Shown here: piece by piece, positions 15,953 to 24,437 of the stretch
Layout of the letters: each line of letters starts with the position of its first letter
Position numbering within the stretch: position 1 is the stretch's first letter
Translations under genes and position numbers: made by a program
Assembly (NCBI RefSeq): GCF_024331145.1
Contig: NZ_JANDJO010000010.1
Location: 1 to 64,000 of the forward strand
Direction of reading: 5' to 3'
DNA: 64,000 nucleotides
Source: Shimia sp. CNT1-13L.2
Lineage (GTDB): Bacteria > Pseudomonadota > Alphaproteobacteria > Rhodobacterales > Rhodobacteraceae
Notes under the pieces: generated by a model
What the model was told of the DNA's origin: nothing
The model's input: the letters and a program-made list of their open reading frames with translations, nothing else
Databases searched by the model: none

Positions 15953-18900
15953 GCCTTGAGTGCCGTGCCCACCTCCGCAAGAACCTTTTCCGCGGCGTCC
16001 TCCCTGACGGGACCATAGCCGCGGATTTCCATCGGGGCCGACAGGATCGCCTCGAACCGCTCGGCCTCGGCTTCCGAATATCGGGCTTCAACCTCGGACA
16101 GCACGCCTTCGAACCACGCCAGCAAGTCGCGATCCAGCTTGCGATCTGCGGACCAGCGGAACGGATCGAACACGCCGCCACGCAGCCCCTTCATCCGGGC
16201 AAGCCCCCGCAGAACCGGTGTGATCCAAGGCCCAAAGCGGCGTTTCTTCGGCCGCCCGCGCCCATCTTTTTCAAAGCTCAGGATCGGCGGCGCAAAGTGG
16301 TGAACCACTTTGAAATCCCCCTCGAATTCCCGCGCGATCTGCTCGGCAAAATCCGGTCCAACCTGCAGGCGCGCCACTTCGTATTCGTCCTTGTAGGCCA
16401 TCAGCTTGAACAGCGATTTGGCGGCCGCAATGGCAAGCGCCTCCGGCACTTTCGCCGCAATGGCCTCAATGCGCGCCCGATAGCGATCCGCATAGGCCTG
16501 ATCCTGATAGTCCTTCAGAAAATCGCTGCGGCGCGCCAGAACCTCTTCCAACCCGTCTTCGGCGGGTGCATCCCCTGCAAGGAACCCCGCCACCTTCTCC
16601 GGGGCCGCCGCCATGATCCGCCCCATGTCAAAGGCCTGTTCGTTGCGCGCGATGGCCACGCCGTTCAGGGTGATCGCCTGTTTCATGGCCTCTTCGGACA
16701 CCGGAACCAGCCCCTGCTGCCAGGCCGCGCCCAGCATCATGATGTTGGCAAACACCGCATCGCCCAGCAACGTCTCTGCCGCCTTGTTGGCATCCATCCC
16801 GATCACGTTCTCATCACCAACCACGCCGCGGATCATCGCCTCGCGTTCGTCGATCTTCAGCGCGGCATCCCGGCGCAACACCAGATCCCCGGTCGGCATC
16901 TCGGCCCGGTTCACAACGGTCTTGGTGCCCTTTCGATAATGAACCGATGCCTTGGGCGCCGAAGCCACCACCGCGTCACAGGCAATCAGCGCATCCGCCG
17001 CCCCGGTTTCGATCCGCACCTGATGGATGGCCTCTGGCGTTTTGCCAAGACGCACATAGCCGATCACCGTGCCGAACTTCTGGGCAAAACCGGTGAAATC
17101 CAACACGCTTGATCCCTTGCCCTCAAGATGCGCCGCCATGGTGATCAGCGCCCCGACGGTCACAACCCCGGTCCCGCCGACGCCGGCAACCAGCAGGTCA
17201 AACGGTGTCTCCAGCGAAGGCAATTGCGGATCAGGCAGGGATTTCACCACCTCCGCAATATCGAAATCCGCCCCCTTGCGTTTGCGACGCTGCCCGCCTT
17301 CGATGGTCACGAAAGAGGGACAGAACCCGTTAAGGCAAGAGAAATCCTTGTTACAGCTCGACAGGTTGATCTTGCGCTTGCGGCCGAACACCGTCTCTTT
17401 CGGCTCAACGCTAAGACAGTTGCTCTCCAGCGAGCAATCCCCGCAGCCTTCGCACACCAGATCGTTGATAAAGGCAAACTTGGCCGGGTCTTCCATCTTG
17501 TCGCGCTTGCGACGGCGGCGTTTTTCGGTGGCGCAGGTCTGTTCGTAAATCAGAACCGACACACCCTTCACCTCACGCAATTCGCGCTGCACCGCATCCA
17601 GTGTCTCGCGCGCATGAAACGTGGTGCCGGGCGGGAAATTCTCGTGTTTGAACTTGCTGATGTCATCACTCACCAGCGCAATCCGCTGCACCCCTTCGGC
17701 GCGACAGGTAAAGGCGATACCCTGAACGCTGACCGGCCCATCCACCGGCTGTCCACCGGTCATCGCCACCGCATCATTATAGAGAATCTTGTAGGTGATA
17801 TTCGTCCCCGCCGCGACGGCCTGACGGATCGCGAGCGAGCCCGAGTGATACCACGTCCCCTCGCCAAGGTTCTGGAAAATATGCTTGCCGCCGTTGTACT
17901 TGGAGGTCACCACCCACGGCACTCCTTCGCCCCCCATCTGGGCATAGCCAACGGTTTCGCGGTCCATCCAGCTGGCCATCACGTGACAACCGATACCGCT
18001 CGCCGCCTTGCTGCCTTCGGGCACCTTGGTCGAGGTGTTGTGCGGGCAGCCGGAACAGAAATACGGCGTGCGTGTCGCCCCCGGCAGGTGCAACACCGGC
18101 GGCGGGGTCTCGGTGAGCTTTGCCGCCTTCTCAACCAGCCCTTCTTCGGGAAAGAACCGATCCAGGCGCTCTGCAACGACAGGCACGAGCTTCAGGGGAC
18201 TAAGCTCACCAGTCCAGGGCAACAACGGATCACCCGCCGCGCGGTGTTTGCCCACCATTTTCTCGGGCTTGTCCCCCGGCCAGTCATAGAAATATTCCTT
18301 GAACTGGCTTTCGATGATGCCCCGCTTCTCTTCGATTACCAGCACTTCTTTTTTGCCACGCACAAAGGCCAGCGCATCGCGCCGCGCCAGCGGCCAGACC
18401 ATGCCAACCTTGTAGATATCGATGCCAAGTTCCCGGCATTTGGCTTCGTCCAACCCCAAGAGGCGCAGGGCTTCCATCAGGTCGTGATGCCCCTTGCCCG
18501 TCGTCACGATGCCAAAGCTGGCGTCCTTCAGGTCATATATCCGCCGGTCAATCGGGTTGGCCTCGACAAAGGCTTCAACCGCCTCAAGCTTGTGACCGAT
18601 CCGCGCCTCGATCTCGGGGCTTGGCAGGTCGGCAAGGCGCACATGCAGCCCCCCTTGCGGCGCGGTATAGTCCGGCTGAACAAAGGCGCGATCCGCGTGC
18701 AACTCGACCGACTGCCCACTTTCGACCGCTTCCGAAATGGCCTTGAACCCGACCCATGCGCCGGAAAACCGCGAAAGCGCAAAGCCGTATTCTCCAAACT
18801 CGAGGTATTCCGCGACAGAGGCAGGGTTCAGCGTCGGCATGAACCACGACATAAAGGCCACGTCCGATTGGTGCGGCATGGACGAAGAAACACAGCCGTG

Positions 18901-19356
18901 GTCATCCCCCGCCACGACCAGCACGCCGCCCTTCGGCGATGACCCATAGGCGTTGCCGTGTTTGAGCGCATCGCCAGACCGATCAACGCCGGGGCCTTTG
19001 CCGTACCACATCGAGAACACGCCCTCGACCTCGCAATGGGGATCCAATGCCGCCTGCTGCGCCCCAAGAACCGCCGTGGCGCCAAGGTCTTCGTTCACCG
19101 CCGGCATGAAGTCGATCTTTGACGCAGCCAATTGTTCGCGACAGCGCCACATCTCGAGATCGACACCCCCAAGCGGTGACCCGCGGTAGCCAGACACGAA
19201 CCCCGCCGTCTTCCTCCCGCCATCACGGTCACGCCGCGCCTGATCCAGCATGACCCGAACAAGGGCCTGTGTCCCGGTCAGAAAGACACGGCCTTCCTGT
19301 CGGTCATATCGGTCGTTGAGTTTGTAGCTATCCAGCTGGCGGTCATGCGAAGACAT
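15949..19356 (-). CDS. Indolepyruvate ferredoxin oxidoreductase family protein (fused alpha-gamma type)
   Basis: 1135-residue thiamine-pyrophosphate enzyme of the fused IorA/IorB-like type found in aerobic alphaproteobacteria. The N-terminal pyrimidine-binding part includes FVSGYRGSPLGGVD. A TPP-binding part follows the GCPHNTSTKVPEG and GCHVMASWMDRETVG segments. A cysteine cluster CEGCGDCSLESNC with later SSCNKDFSCLNGFC binds [4Fe-4S]. The gamma domain starts at DLLVAGVGGTGVVTVGALIT. It should convert aryl pyruvates, or other 2-oxo acids, to acyl-CoA with ferredoxin. The ATG at 19356 follows CAGGAG. A divergent Lrp-type regulator lies 129 bases away, as for other amino-acid catabolic genes. 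The substrate is unproven. Confidence 0.9.
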   Translation of the reverse strand: MSSHDRQLDSYKLNDRYDRQEGRVFLTGTQALVRVMLDQARRDRDGGRKTAGFVSGYRGSPLGGVDLEMWRCREQLAASKIDFMPAVNEDLGATAVLGAQQAALDPHCEVEGVFSMWYGKGPGVDRSGDALKHGNAYGSSPKGGVLVVAGDDHGCVSSSMPHQSDVAFMSWFMPTLNPASVAEYLEFGEYGFALSRFSGAWVGFKAISEAVESGQSVELHADRAFVQPDYTAPQGGLHVRLADLPSPEIEARIGHKLEAVEAFVEANPIDRRIYDLKDASFGIVTTGKGHHDLMEALRLLGLDEAKCRELGIDIYKVGMVWPLARRDALAFVRGKKEVLVIEEKRGIIESQFKEYFYDWPGDKPEKMVGKHRAAGDPLLPWTGELSPLKLVPVVAERLDRFFPEEGLVEKAAKLTETPPPVLHLPGATRTPYFCSGCPHNTSTKVPEGSKAASGIGCHVMASWMDRETVGYAQMGGEGVPWVVTSKYNGGKHIFQNLGEGTWYHSGSLAIRQAVAAGTNITYKILYNDAVAMTGGQPVDGPVSVQGIAFTCRAEGVQRIALVSDDISKFKHENFPPGTTFHARETLDAVQRELREVKGVSVLIYEQTCATEKRRRRKRDKMEDPAKFAFINDLVCEGCGDCSLESNCLSVEPKETVFGRKRKINLSSCNKDFSCLNGFCPSFVTIEGGQRRKRKGADFDIAEVVKSLPDPQLPSLETPFDLLVAGVGGTGVVTVGALITMAAHLEGKGSSVLDFTGFAQKFGTVIGYVRLGKTPEAIHQVRIETGAADALIACDAVVASAPKASVHYRKGTKTVVNRAEMPTGDLVLRRDAALKIDEREAMIRGVVGDENVIGMDANKAAETLLGDAVFANIMMLGAAWQQGLVPVSEEAMKQAITLNGVAIARNEQAFDMGRIMAAAPEKVAGFLAGDAPAEDGLEEVLARRSDFLKDYQDQAYADRYRARIEAIAAKVPEALAIAAAKSLFKLMAYKDEYEVARLQVGPDFAEQIAREFEGDFKVVHHFAPPILSFEKDGRGRPKKRRFGPWITPVLRGLARMKGLRGGVFDPFRWSADRKLDRDLLAWFEGVLSEVEARYSEAEAERFEAILSAPMEIRGYGPVREDAAEKVLAEVGTALKA

Positions 19357-19485
19357 TGCGGGCTCCTGTTCTGCTCCCTTTATTTTGCACCGCAAGCACC
19401 GGCAAATTTGACCAAATTACTGGACCTCGAATTGAATTTTCGAATAATTTACCCAAAACAGCAGCCCATTCCGGACAACCGAACC
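19357..19485. promoter_or_regulatory. Divergent promoter region between the oxidoreductase and the Lrp-type gene
   Basis: This 129-base stretch is AT-rich relative to its neighbours, especially 19425-19460, which has several short AATT-containing imperfect inverted repeats around ATTTTCGAAT. Lrp/AsnC proteins prefer such sequences. I cannot define exact boxes by eye. Confidence 0.45.
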
Positions 19486-19944
19486 ATGGACACCCTCAAC
19501 CAGACAGACCTGAAGATTCTGCGCCTCTTGCGACAGGACAGCCGGATTTCGAACGCTGACCTCGCCGACAAGGTCGGGCTTTCATCGTCCTCCTGCTGGC
19601 GGCGCGTGCGGGCATTGGAAGACAGCGGCGTTCTGCAACGCTATTCGATCGTGCTCGACGAAGAGAAGATGGGCCTCACGTTTCAGGCCATCGTGCATGT
19701 CCACCTCACCCGTCACGATCCGGAACTGGTAGAAGATTTCCTGCGCGTCGTACAGCTTCAGGAAGAAATCCGCGACTGCTATGCGACCACCGGTCAGGCC
19801 GACTATCACCTGATTGTCCGTTGCCGCGATCTGAACGCCTATAACGATTTTCTGGAAAACACCCTGTTCCGCATTCCCGCCGTCGCCAGCGCCCAGACCA
19901 ACCTTGTCCTGCGCAGCATCAAGACCCGCGAAACAGGTGCCTGA
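19486..19944 (+). CDS. Lrp/AsnC family transcriptional regulator
   Basis: 152 residues. The N-terminal winged helix is TDLKILRLLRQDSRISNADL with VGLSSSSCWRRVRALEDSGV. The C-terminal RAM domain has the ligand region including TTGQADYHLIVRC. The ATG at 19486 is the first start that gives a normal Lrp N-terminus (MDTLNQTDLKIL); the frame open from 19345 adds an unrelated extension. It is divergent from the 2-oxoacid oxidoreductase gene, which is its most probable target, with an amino acid as effector. Confidence 0.92.
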   Translation: MDTLNQTDLKILRLLRQDSRISNADLADKVGLSSSSCWRRVRALEDSGVLQRYSIVLDEEKMGLTFQAIVHVHLTRHDPELVEDFLRVVQLQEEIRDCYATTGQADYHLIVRCRDLNAYNDFLENTLFRIPAVASAQTNLVLRSIKTRETGA

Positions 19945-19946
19945 AC

Positions 19947-19974
19947 GCAAAAAGGGCCGCCACGAGGGCGGCCC
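19947..19974 (-). terminator. Intrinsic terminator after soxF
   Basis: GGGCCGCC and GGCGGCCC form a perfect 8-bp stem (19954-19974) with loop ACGAG. Read on the minus strand the stem is followed by TTTTTGCG, so it ends the soxBCDEF transcript. On the plus strand there is no T-run, though it could still slow polymerase leaving the Lrp-type gene. Confidence 0.85.
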
Positions 19975-19995
19975 AGACTGCTCGATGTTCGGGGA

Positions 19996-21264
19996 TCAGC
20001 CGAACATGTCGGAGGTGATGCCAGCGTACCAGCCCACCGATTCTTCAAAGGTCTGCTGACGCAGGTCCGCGCTCTCGCCGGTCTTCGAGATAAAGCCATC
20101 CACCTTGGCGATCTTCTCGTCGGTCGCCTCATAGGTGGCCCCGACCTTCACGCCGTCATTGGTGTCAATCAGCGACCAGCAGGTGTTCGAGAACTTGGCC
20201 GGGAACACTTTCGATCCGGTCAGCGCGCCACGTACCGCCATCGCGGCAACCTTGGCCTGGCTGTTGGCCGAGAAGCCCGATTTCGGCATGTCACCCTGCG
20301 CACAGGCATCGCCCAGAACGTGGATGTTCTCATCGACACGGCTTTGCATGGTGTGGCCGTTGACCGGTGCCCAGTTGCCTTCGTTGATGCCCGCCATCTC
20401 GCAGATACGGCCCGCTTTCATTGCCGGGATCACGTTGCAGGCGTCAACCTTGGTCGCTTCGCCATCAATGGTCACCGTCATCTCGTCGGCATTCACTTCG
20501 ACACTGTCGCCACCAAAGTCGGGGCCAACCCAGTCGATCATGCCGTCATAGTGGTTGCTCCAGCCTTCCTGGAACAGCGCCATTTTCGAGAACTTCGGCT
20601 TGGGGTCCGCCACGATGATCTTCGCGGTCGGGTTCTTTTCCTTCAGCAGGTGCGCCACCATCGACACGCGCTCGTAAGGTCCGGGCGGGCAGCGATAGGG
20701 GTTCGGCGGGGCGACCATGGCAAAGGTACCGCCCTGCGGCATCGACTCGATCTGCGCCTTCAGCAGCTCGGTCTGCGATCCCGCCTTATAGGCGTGGGGC
20801 ATCTTGTTCTGCTTGGTCACGTCCCAACCGGCAACCGCACCTTCGACAAAGTCGATACCCGGCGACAAGATCAGACGGTCATAAGGCAGCTTGGCACCAC
20901 CCGCGAGCGATACGGTCTTGGCGTCGCGGTCGATGCCTACGGCCCAGTCGTGCACCACGTTCACGCCATACTCGCTGGCCAGCGTGCCATAGCTGTGCGC
21001 AATCGACGAAAGATCACGGAAGCCACCGATATACAGGTTCGAGAAGAAACAGGTGTAATAGGTGCGGCTTGGCTCGACGAGTGTCACGTCGATCTCACCC
21101 TTGGAGCCTTTTGCGATGTAGCGCGCGGCCGTGGCACCGCCGGCGCCGCCCCCAACAACGACAACACGGGGCTTGCCGTGACCAGCCCCCATTACCATCG
21201 GGGCCGACAGGCTTGCCGCCGCAGCGGCCCCTGTCCCGATAAACATCCTTCTATTCAATTTCAT
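19996..21264 (-). CDS. soxF: SoxF, flavocytochrome c sulfide dehydrogenase flavoprotein
   Basis: 422-residue periplasmic FAD protein related to FccB. A twin-arginine signal (KLNRRMFIG) ends near GAGHG, followed by the FAD-binding VVVVGGGAGGATAARYIAKG. Cysteines in NPYRCPPGPYE and FSNTCWSLID are the likely redox pair facing the flavin. It oxidises sulfide and passes electrons to the dihaem cytochrome SoxE, whose gene lies just upstream, 32 bases away. It is the last gene of the sox cluster on this strand; soxG and soxH are absent. Confidence 0.93.
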   Translation of the reverse strand: MKLNRRMFIGTGAAAAASLSAPMVMGAGHGKPRVVVVGGGAGGATAARYIAKGSKGEIDVTLVEPSRTYYTCFFSNLYIGGFRDLSSIAHSYGTLASEYGVNVVHDWAVGIDRDAKTVSLAGGAKLPYDRLILSPGIDFVEGAVAGWDVTKQNKMPHAYKAGSQTELLKAQIESMPQGGTFAMVAPPNPYRCPPGPYERVSMVAHLLKEKNPTAKIIVADPKPKFSKMALFQEGWSNHYDGMIDWVGPDFGGDSVEVNADEMTVTIDGEATKVDACNVIPAMKAGRICEMAGINEGNWAPVNGHTMQSRVDENIHVLGDACAQGDMPKSGFSANSQAKVAAMAVRGALTGSKVFPAKFSNTCWSLIDTNDGVKVGATYEATDEKIAKVDGFISKTGESADLRQQTFEESVGWYAGITSDMFG

Positions 21265-21296
21265 AGATCGTCCTCCCTTGATCTAACGTCTTCATC

Positions 21297-22025
21297 TCAC
21301 TCCAAATTTCCGAAATAGGCCGCCAGCGCCGCGATCTCTTCGTCCGACAGGCGCGCGGCCATCATCTGCATCACCGGATGCGGACGGATTTCGCGTTTGT
21401 AGGCATGCATGGCGAGAACAAAGTCCTCTTCATACCAGCCGGTGATCACCGGGATACCGTCGTAATCGCCGTCAATCTGGTGGCAGGTCGTGCATTCCGT
21501 CGACAGGTATTCGCCATAGTCCGGATCCCCCACGATCGCGAGGATCTCGGGCGTCAGCTCCACTTCTTCGGCATAGGCCGTCGGGGCCGCTTCCGGAATG
21601 TCCTGCGGGCTGTACGAGAACTGCCGCAGATAGGCGAGCACGTCACCGCGATCCTCCGGCTTTTTCATGCCCCGGAAGTCCATATTGGTGCCTGACACCA
21701 ACAGCTTGGGGTTGGTCAGGTAGGCGTCCAGATGCTCCAGATCCCAAACCATGCCATCCTTGCGTGCCCGAACGATCCCCTCGGAATACTTGAAGAAATC
21801 CTCGAACTGCGCGACTTCGCGGTCAAAGATGTGGTTGAGGTGCGGGCCCTGCCCCGGATCAACGCCATGAACGGCGCCCTCCCCGACCTGGTGACAGCTT
21901 CCACAGCTCCGCTGAAACAGCATTTCACCCCGATCGACATCGCCGATCAGGGTGGCTTCTTCCTCGGCCATGGCCGCGCCTGCAAGCGCGACCAGTGCCA
22001 ATGTTACTCCTCCCAGAAACCGCAT
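21297..22025 (-). CDS. soxE: SoxE, dihaem cytochrome c
   Basis: 242 residues with a classical signal peptide (MRFLGGVTLALVALAGAAMA). Two haem-binding sites are visible: CGSCH at 41-45 and CTTCH at 178-182. It accepts electrons from the SoxF flavoprotein in the periplasm. Its start lies 4 bases from the stop of soxD, so the two are translationally coupled. C-terminal methionines in HPVMQMMAARL may provide an axial ligand. Confidence 0.92.
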   Translation of the reverse strand: MRFLGGVTLALVALAGAAMAEEEATLIGDVDRGEMLFQRSCGSCHQVGEGAVHGVDPGQGPHLNHIFDREVAQFEDFFKYSEGIVRARKDGMVWDLEHLDAYLTNPKLLVSGTNMDFRGMKKPEDRGDVLAYLRQFSYSPQDIPEAAPTAYAEEVELTPEILAIVGDPDYGEYLSTECTTCHQIDGDYDGIPVITGWYEEDFVLAMHAYKREIRPHPVMQMMAARLSDEEIAALAAYFGNLE

Positions 22026-22029
22026 CAGA

Positions 22030-23097
22030 TCAATACGACTTCAGGTATGTGATGACCGCCTCGATGTCCGTCTCCTTTTTCAGACCGGAGAACGACATCT
22101 TGGTGCCCTTCATGTACTTCTTGGGGCGCGACAGGAAGGCCGAGAGTTCGTCTTCGCTCCAGACCAGACCACCAGAGGCGGCGGCCTTCATCGGCTTAGA
22201 GTATTTGAACCCATCAACAGCACCCGCCGAGGCACCAACGATACCGTTCAGGATCGGACCGGTCTTGTTCTTCGCGCTGTCGCCAACCTGGTGGCAGGAC
22301 TTGCACTTTTTAAAGACCTTCTCGCCCTTCTTGACCATTTCGGGGTCAAGCGCGGCCAACTCGACCACCGGCTCTGCGGCAGGTTCGGCGGCAGGTTCCT
22401 CAACCTTGGCTTCCTCGACCGGCTCTGCGGCGGTTTCCTCAACCTTGGCTTCGGCCGCGCCTTCCTCTTCCGGGGTCACATCCAGAACCAGCGCGCGCAT
22501 GGTAATTTCAACGCTGTCCTTGCAGTTCTCCATGCACGGCGCATCCGTCCAGAAATGCGCTTCCGAAGTTTCGCGGTCATCAATGATGAAACCACCTGCG
22601 TTCGGCATTTCGACATCCAGGAAGTTTTCGTTCGACAGCACGAATTCATCATCCACGAGGTCGTTGGAATAGAGGATATAGGCCACGATGGCGTAAACAT
22701 CATCCGGGCTCAGCGTCTGCGCGGCACCAAAGGGCATCGAGCGGTTCACATAGTCCCATGTGGTCGAGAGATACGGCCAGTAAGATCCCACCGTCTTAAG
22801 CGGGTCTTCGTGGTCCAGCGTGTCAGCGCCGCCGGCCAGTTTCGGCCAATTATCAACACCTTCCGCGAAATCGCCGTGACAGATCGCGCAGTTGTCGGCA
22901 AAAACTTCTTCACCGGTGAACACGTCACCCGAGCCAACCGGCAGGCCGGTGCCATCGGGGGCCACATCCAGATCCCAGGCGGCGATTTCATCCGCCGTGG
23001 CCGGACGTCCAAGGCCGTATTTCTCGGCCAGCGCCGGGGCAGCGATCAGGGTCGAAGCCAGCGCGGTGCCGGCGACCAGATTAAGAAACTTCGACAT
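22030..23097 (-). CDS. soxD: SoxD, dihaem cytochrome subunit of sulfane dehydrogenase
   Basis: 355-residue periplasmic protein with signal peptide (residues 1-24), haem sites CAICH (70-74) and CKSCH (265-269), and a low-complexity Glu/Ala/Pro/Val linker at about 209-248 separating the two cytochrome domains. With SoxC it forms the Sox(CD)2 complex that removes six electrons from the sulfane sulfur bound to SoxY. The 5' end overlaps the 3' end of soxC by 17 bases. A Cys pair in DAPCMENCKD before the linker may form a disulfide. Confidence 0.94.
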   Translation of the reverse strand: MSKFLNLVAGTALASTLIAAPALAEKYGLGRPATADEIAAWDLDVAPDGTGLPVGSGDVFTGEEVFADNCAICHGDFAEGVDNWPKLAGGADTLDHEDPLKTVGSYWPYLSTTWDYVNRSMPFGAAQTLSPDDVYAIVAYILYSNDLVDDEFVLSNENFLDVEMPNAGGFIIDDRETSEAHFWTDAPCMENCKDSVEITMRALVLDVTPEEEGAAEAKVEETAAEPVEEAKVEEPAAEPAAEPVVELAALDPEMVKKGEKVFKKCKSCHQVGDSAKNKTGPILNGIVGASAGAVDGFKYSKPMKAAASGGLVWSEDELSAFLSRPKKYMKGTKMSFSGLKKETDIEAVITYLKSY

Positions 23098-24358
23098 TCT
23101 CTGCCTCCCCGTTCGATTTGACCCACCAGGTCTGGATACAGTTGTTGTGATAGATCGAGTTCAGACCGCGCACGTCGCGCAGCTGTGCCTTGGTCGGCTG
23201 GACATAGCCGCTCGAGTCGCGGGCACGCGACTGCAGCAGCATCTCTTCGCCGGTCCACTCGGTATCGAGATAGAAGCGGGTGAGCGCCTTGTCGGTACCC
23301 GGAGCCGCCAGACGTGCCTCCTGCCAGGTTTTGCCACCATCGGTCGACACGTCGACACCGGTGATCGACCCGCGACCCGACCATGCCAGACCGGTGATAA
23401 CCAGCGGGCCATGGCCGTGCTTGATCGGTGCCTGCGGGCTGGGCGAGGTGACAACCGATTTGGCGTCCATGACCCAGGTCCATTTGCGCGAAGTACCGTC
23501 TTCCAGCGTGTCGGTGTACTTCGAGGTTTCTTCACGCGATTCAATGGCTTGGTTGGTCACTTCGATGCGACGCAGCCATTTGACCCACATGTTGCCTTCC
23601 CAGCCGGGAACCACGAGACGCACCGGATAGCCATGCTCCTTGCGCAGGGCTTCGCCGTTGGCCTTGAAGGCCACCAGCACATCGTCCAGCGCCTTTTCCA
23701 TCGGGATCGAGCGGCCGTTCGAAGAGGCATCCGCGCCTTCGACGTAAACCCACTTGTCCTTGAGGTCGCCCGCCGCGCCGAGACCCGCTTCTTCAAGCAG
23801 GGTGCGCAGGGTCACGCCGGAATATTCCATGTTGTGGATCATGCCGTGGGTGAACTGGGCACCGTTCAGCTGGGCACCCGCCCATTCCATGCCGGTGTTC
23901 GCCGCGCATTCGCAGAAATACACGTGGTTCTCACGCGGGAAGCGCTCCAGATCTTCGTAGGTAAACACCAGCGGGGTGTCGACCAGACCGTTGATCATTA
24001 GGCGATAATCTTCTTTCTTCAGCTCGATCGCACCCGAATGGTGACGCTCGAACGCACAGCCCTGCGGCGTGATCGTACCGTCCAGCGCGTGGATCGGGGT
24101 AAAGTTGATCGACGAAATCGTGTCAGCCGTCAGCCATTCCACGTTCCGGCGCACCACGTCCGACTCGTACTGGATCGGCAGACCATAGGGGGTTGCGTCA
24201 ACCCCGTCACCCGTGGCCGATGCCCATTCCTGGACCTCTGTGATCAGCGGATCTCCCGCTGCGTTTGCAAAGCTGGCACCGGCAACCGTCCCGCTGGCCG
24301 CAACAGCGCCCTTCAGGAACGCGCGGCGCGAGGGCTTGCCTTTGAAGCTCATTGTCAT
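23081..24358 (-). CDS. soxC: SoxC, molybdenum subunit of sulfane dehydrogenase
   Basis: 425 residues of the sulfite-oxidase fold. A twin-arginine signal (KPSRRAFLKG) is followed by ASFANAAGD. The molybdenum-ligand cysteine lies in VYFCECAANTGMEW, and the dimerisation domain covers the C-terminal third. The ATG at 24358 is chosen because AGGAGG lies 9 bases upstream; the next ATG at 24352 is also possible. With SoxD it oxidises protein-bound sulfane sulfur, so this organism can take thiosulfate to sulfate without storing sulfur globules. Confidence 0.94.
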   Translation of the reverse strand: MTMSFKGKPSRRAFLKGAVAASGTVAGASFANAAGDPLITEVQEWASATGDGVDATPYGLPIQYESDVVRRNVEWLTADTISSINFTPIHALDGTITPQGCAFERHHSGAIELKKEDYRLMINGLVDTPLVFTYEDLERFPRENHVYFCECAANTGMEWAGAQLNGAQFTHGMIHNMEYSGVTLRTLLEEAGLGAAGDLKDKWVYVEGADASSNGRSIPMEKALDDVLVAFKANGEALRKEHGYPVRLVVPGWEGNMWVKWLRRIEVTNQAIESREETSKYTDTLEDGTSRKWTWVMDAKSVVTSPSPQAPIKHGHGPLVITGLAWSGRGSITGVDVSTDGGKTWQEARLAAPGTDKALTRFYLDTEWTGEEMLLQSRARDSSGYVQPTKAQLRDVRGLNSIYHNNCIQTWWVKSNGEAENVEVS

Positions 24359-24387
24359 CTGGCTATGCCTCCTGTTAATCCTCTTGC

Positions 24388-24410
24388 TCGGCTGGCGGGG
24401 AACCAGCCGA
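24388..24410 (-). repeat. Intercistronic hairpin between soxB and soxC
   Basis: TCGGCTGG and CCAGCCGA form a perfect 8-bp stem with a 7-base loop in the 79-base gap. No T-run follows. It probably sets the relative amounts of soxB and soxCDEF message by processing or partial termination. Confidence 0.6.
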
Positions 24411-24437
24411 AATTCCGTTAAATTCCAAGGCGCTAAA

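Noticed and set aside
18961-19189. Small frames inside the 2-oxoacid oxidoreductase region
   Set aside because: Antisense or frame-shifted shadows within a single intact 1135-residue gene.
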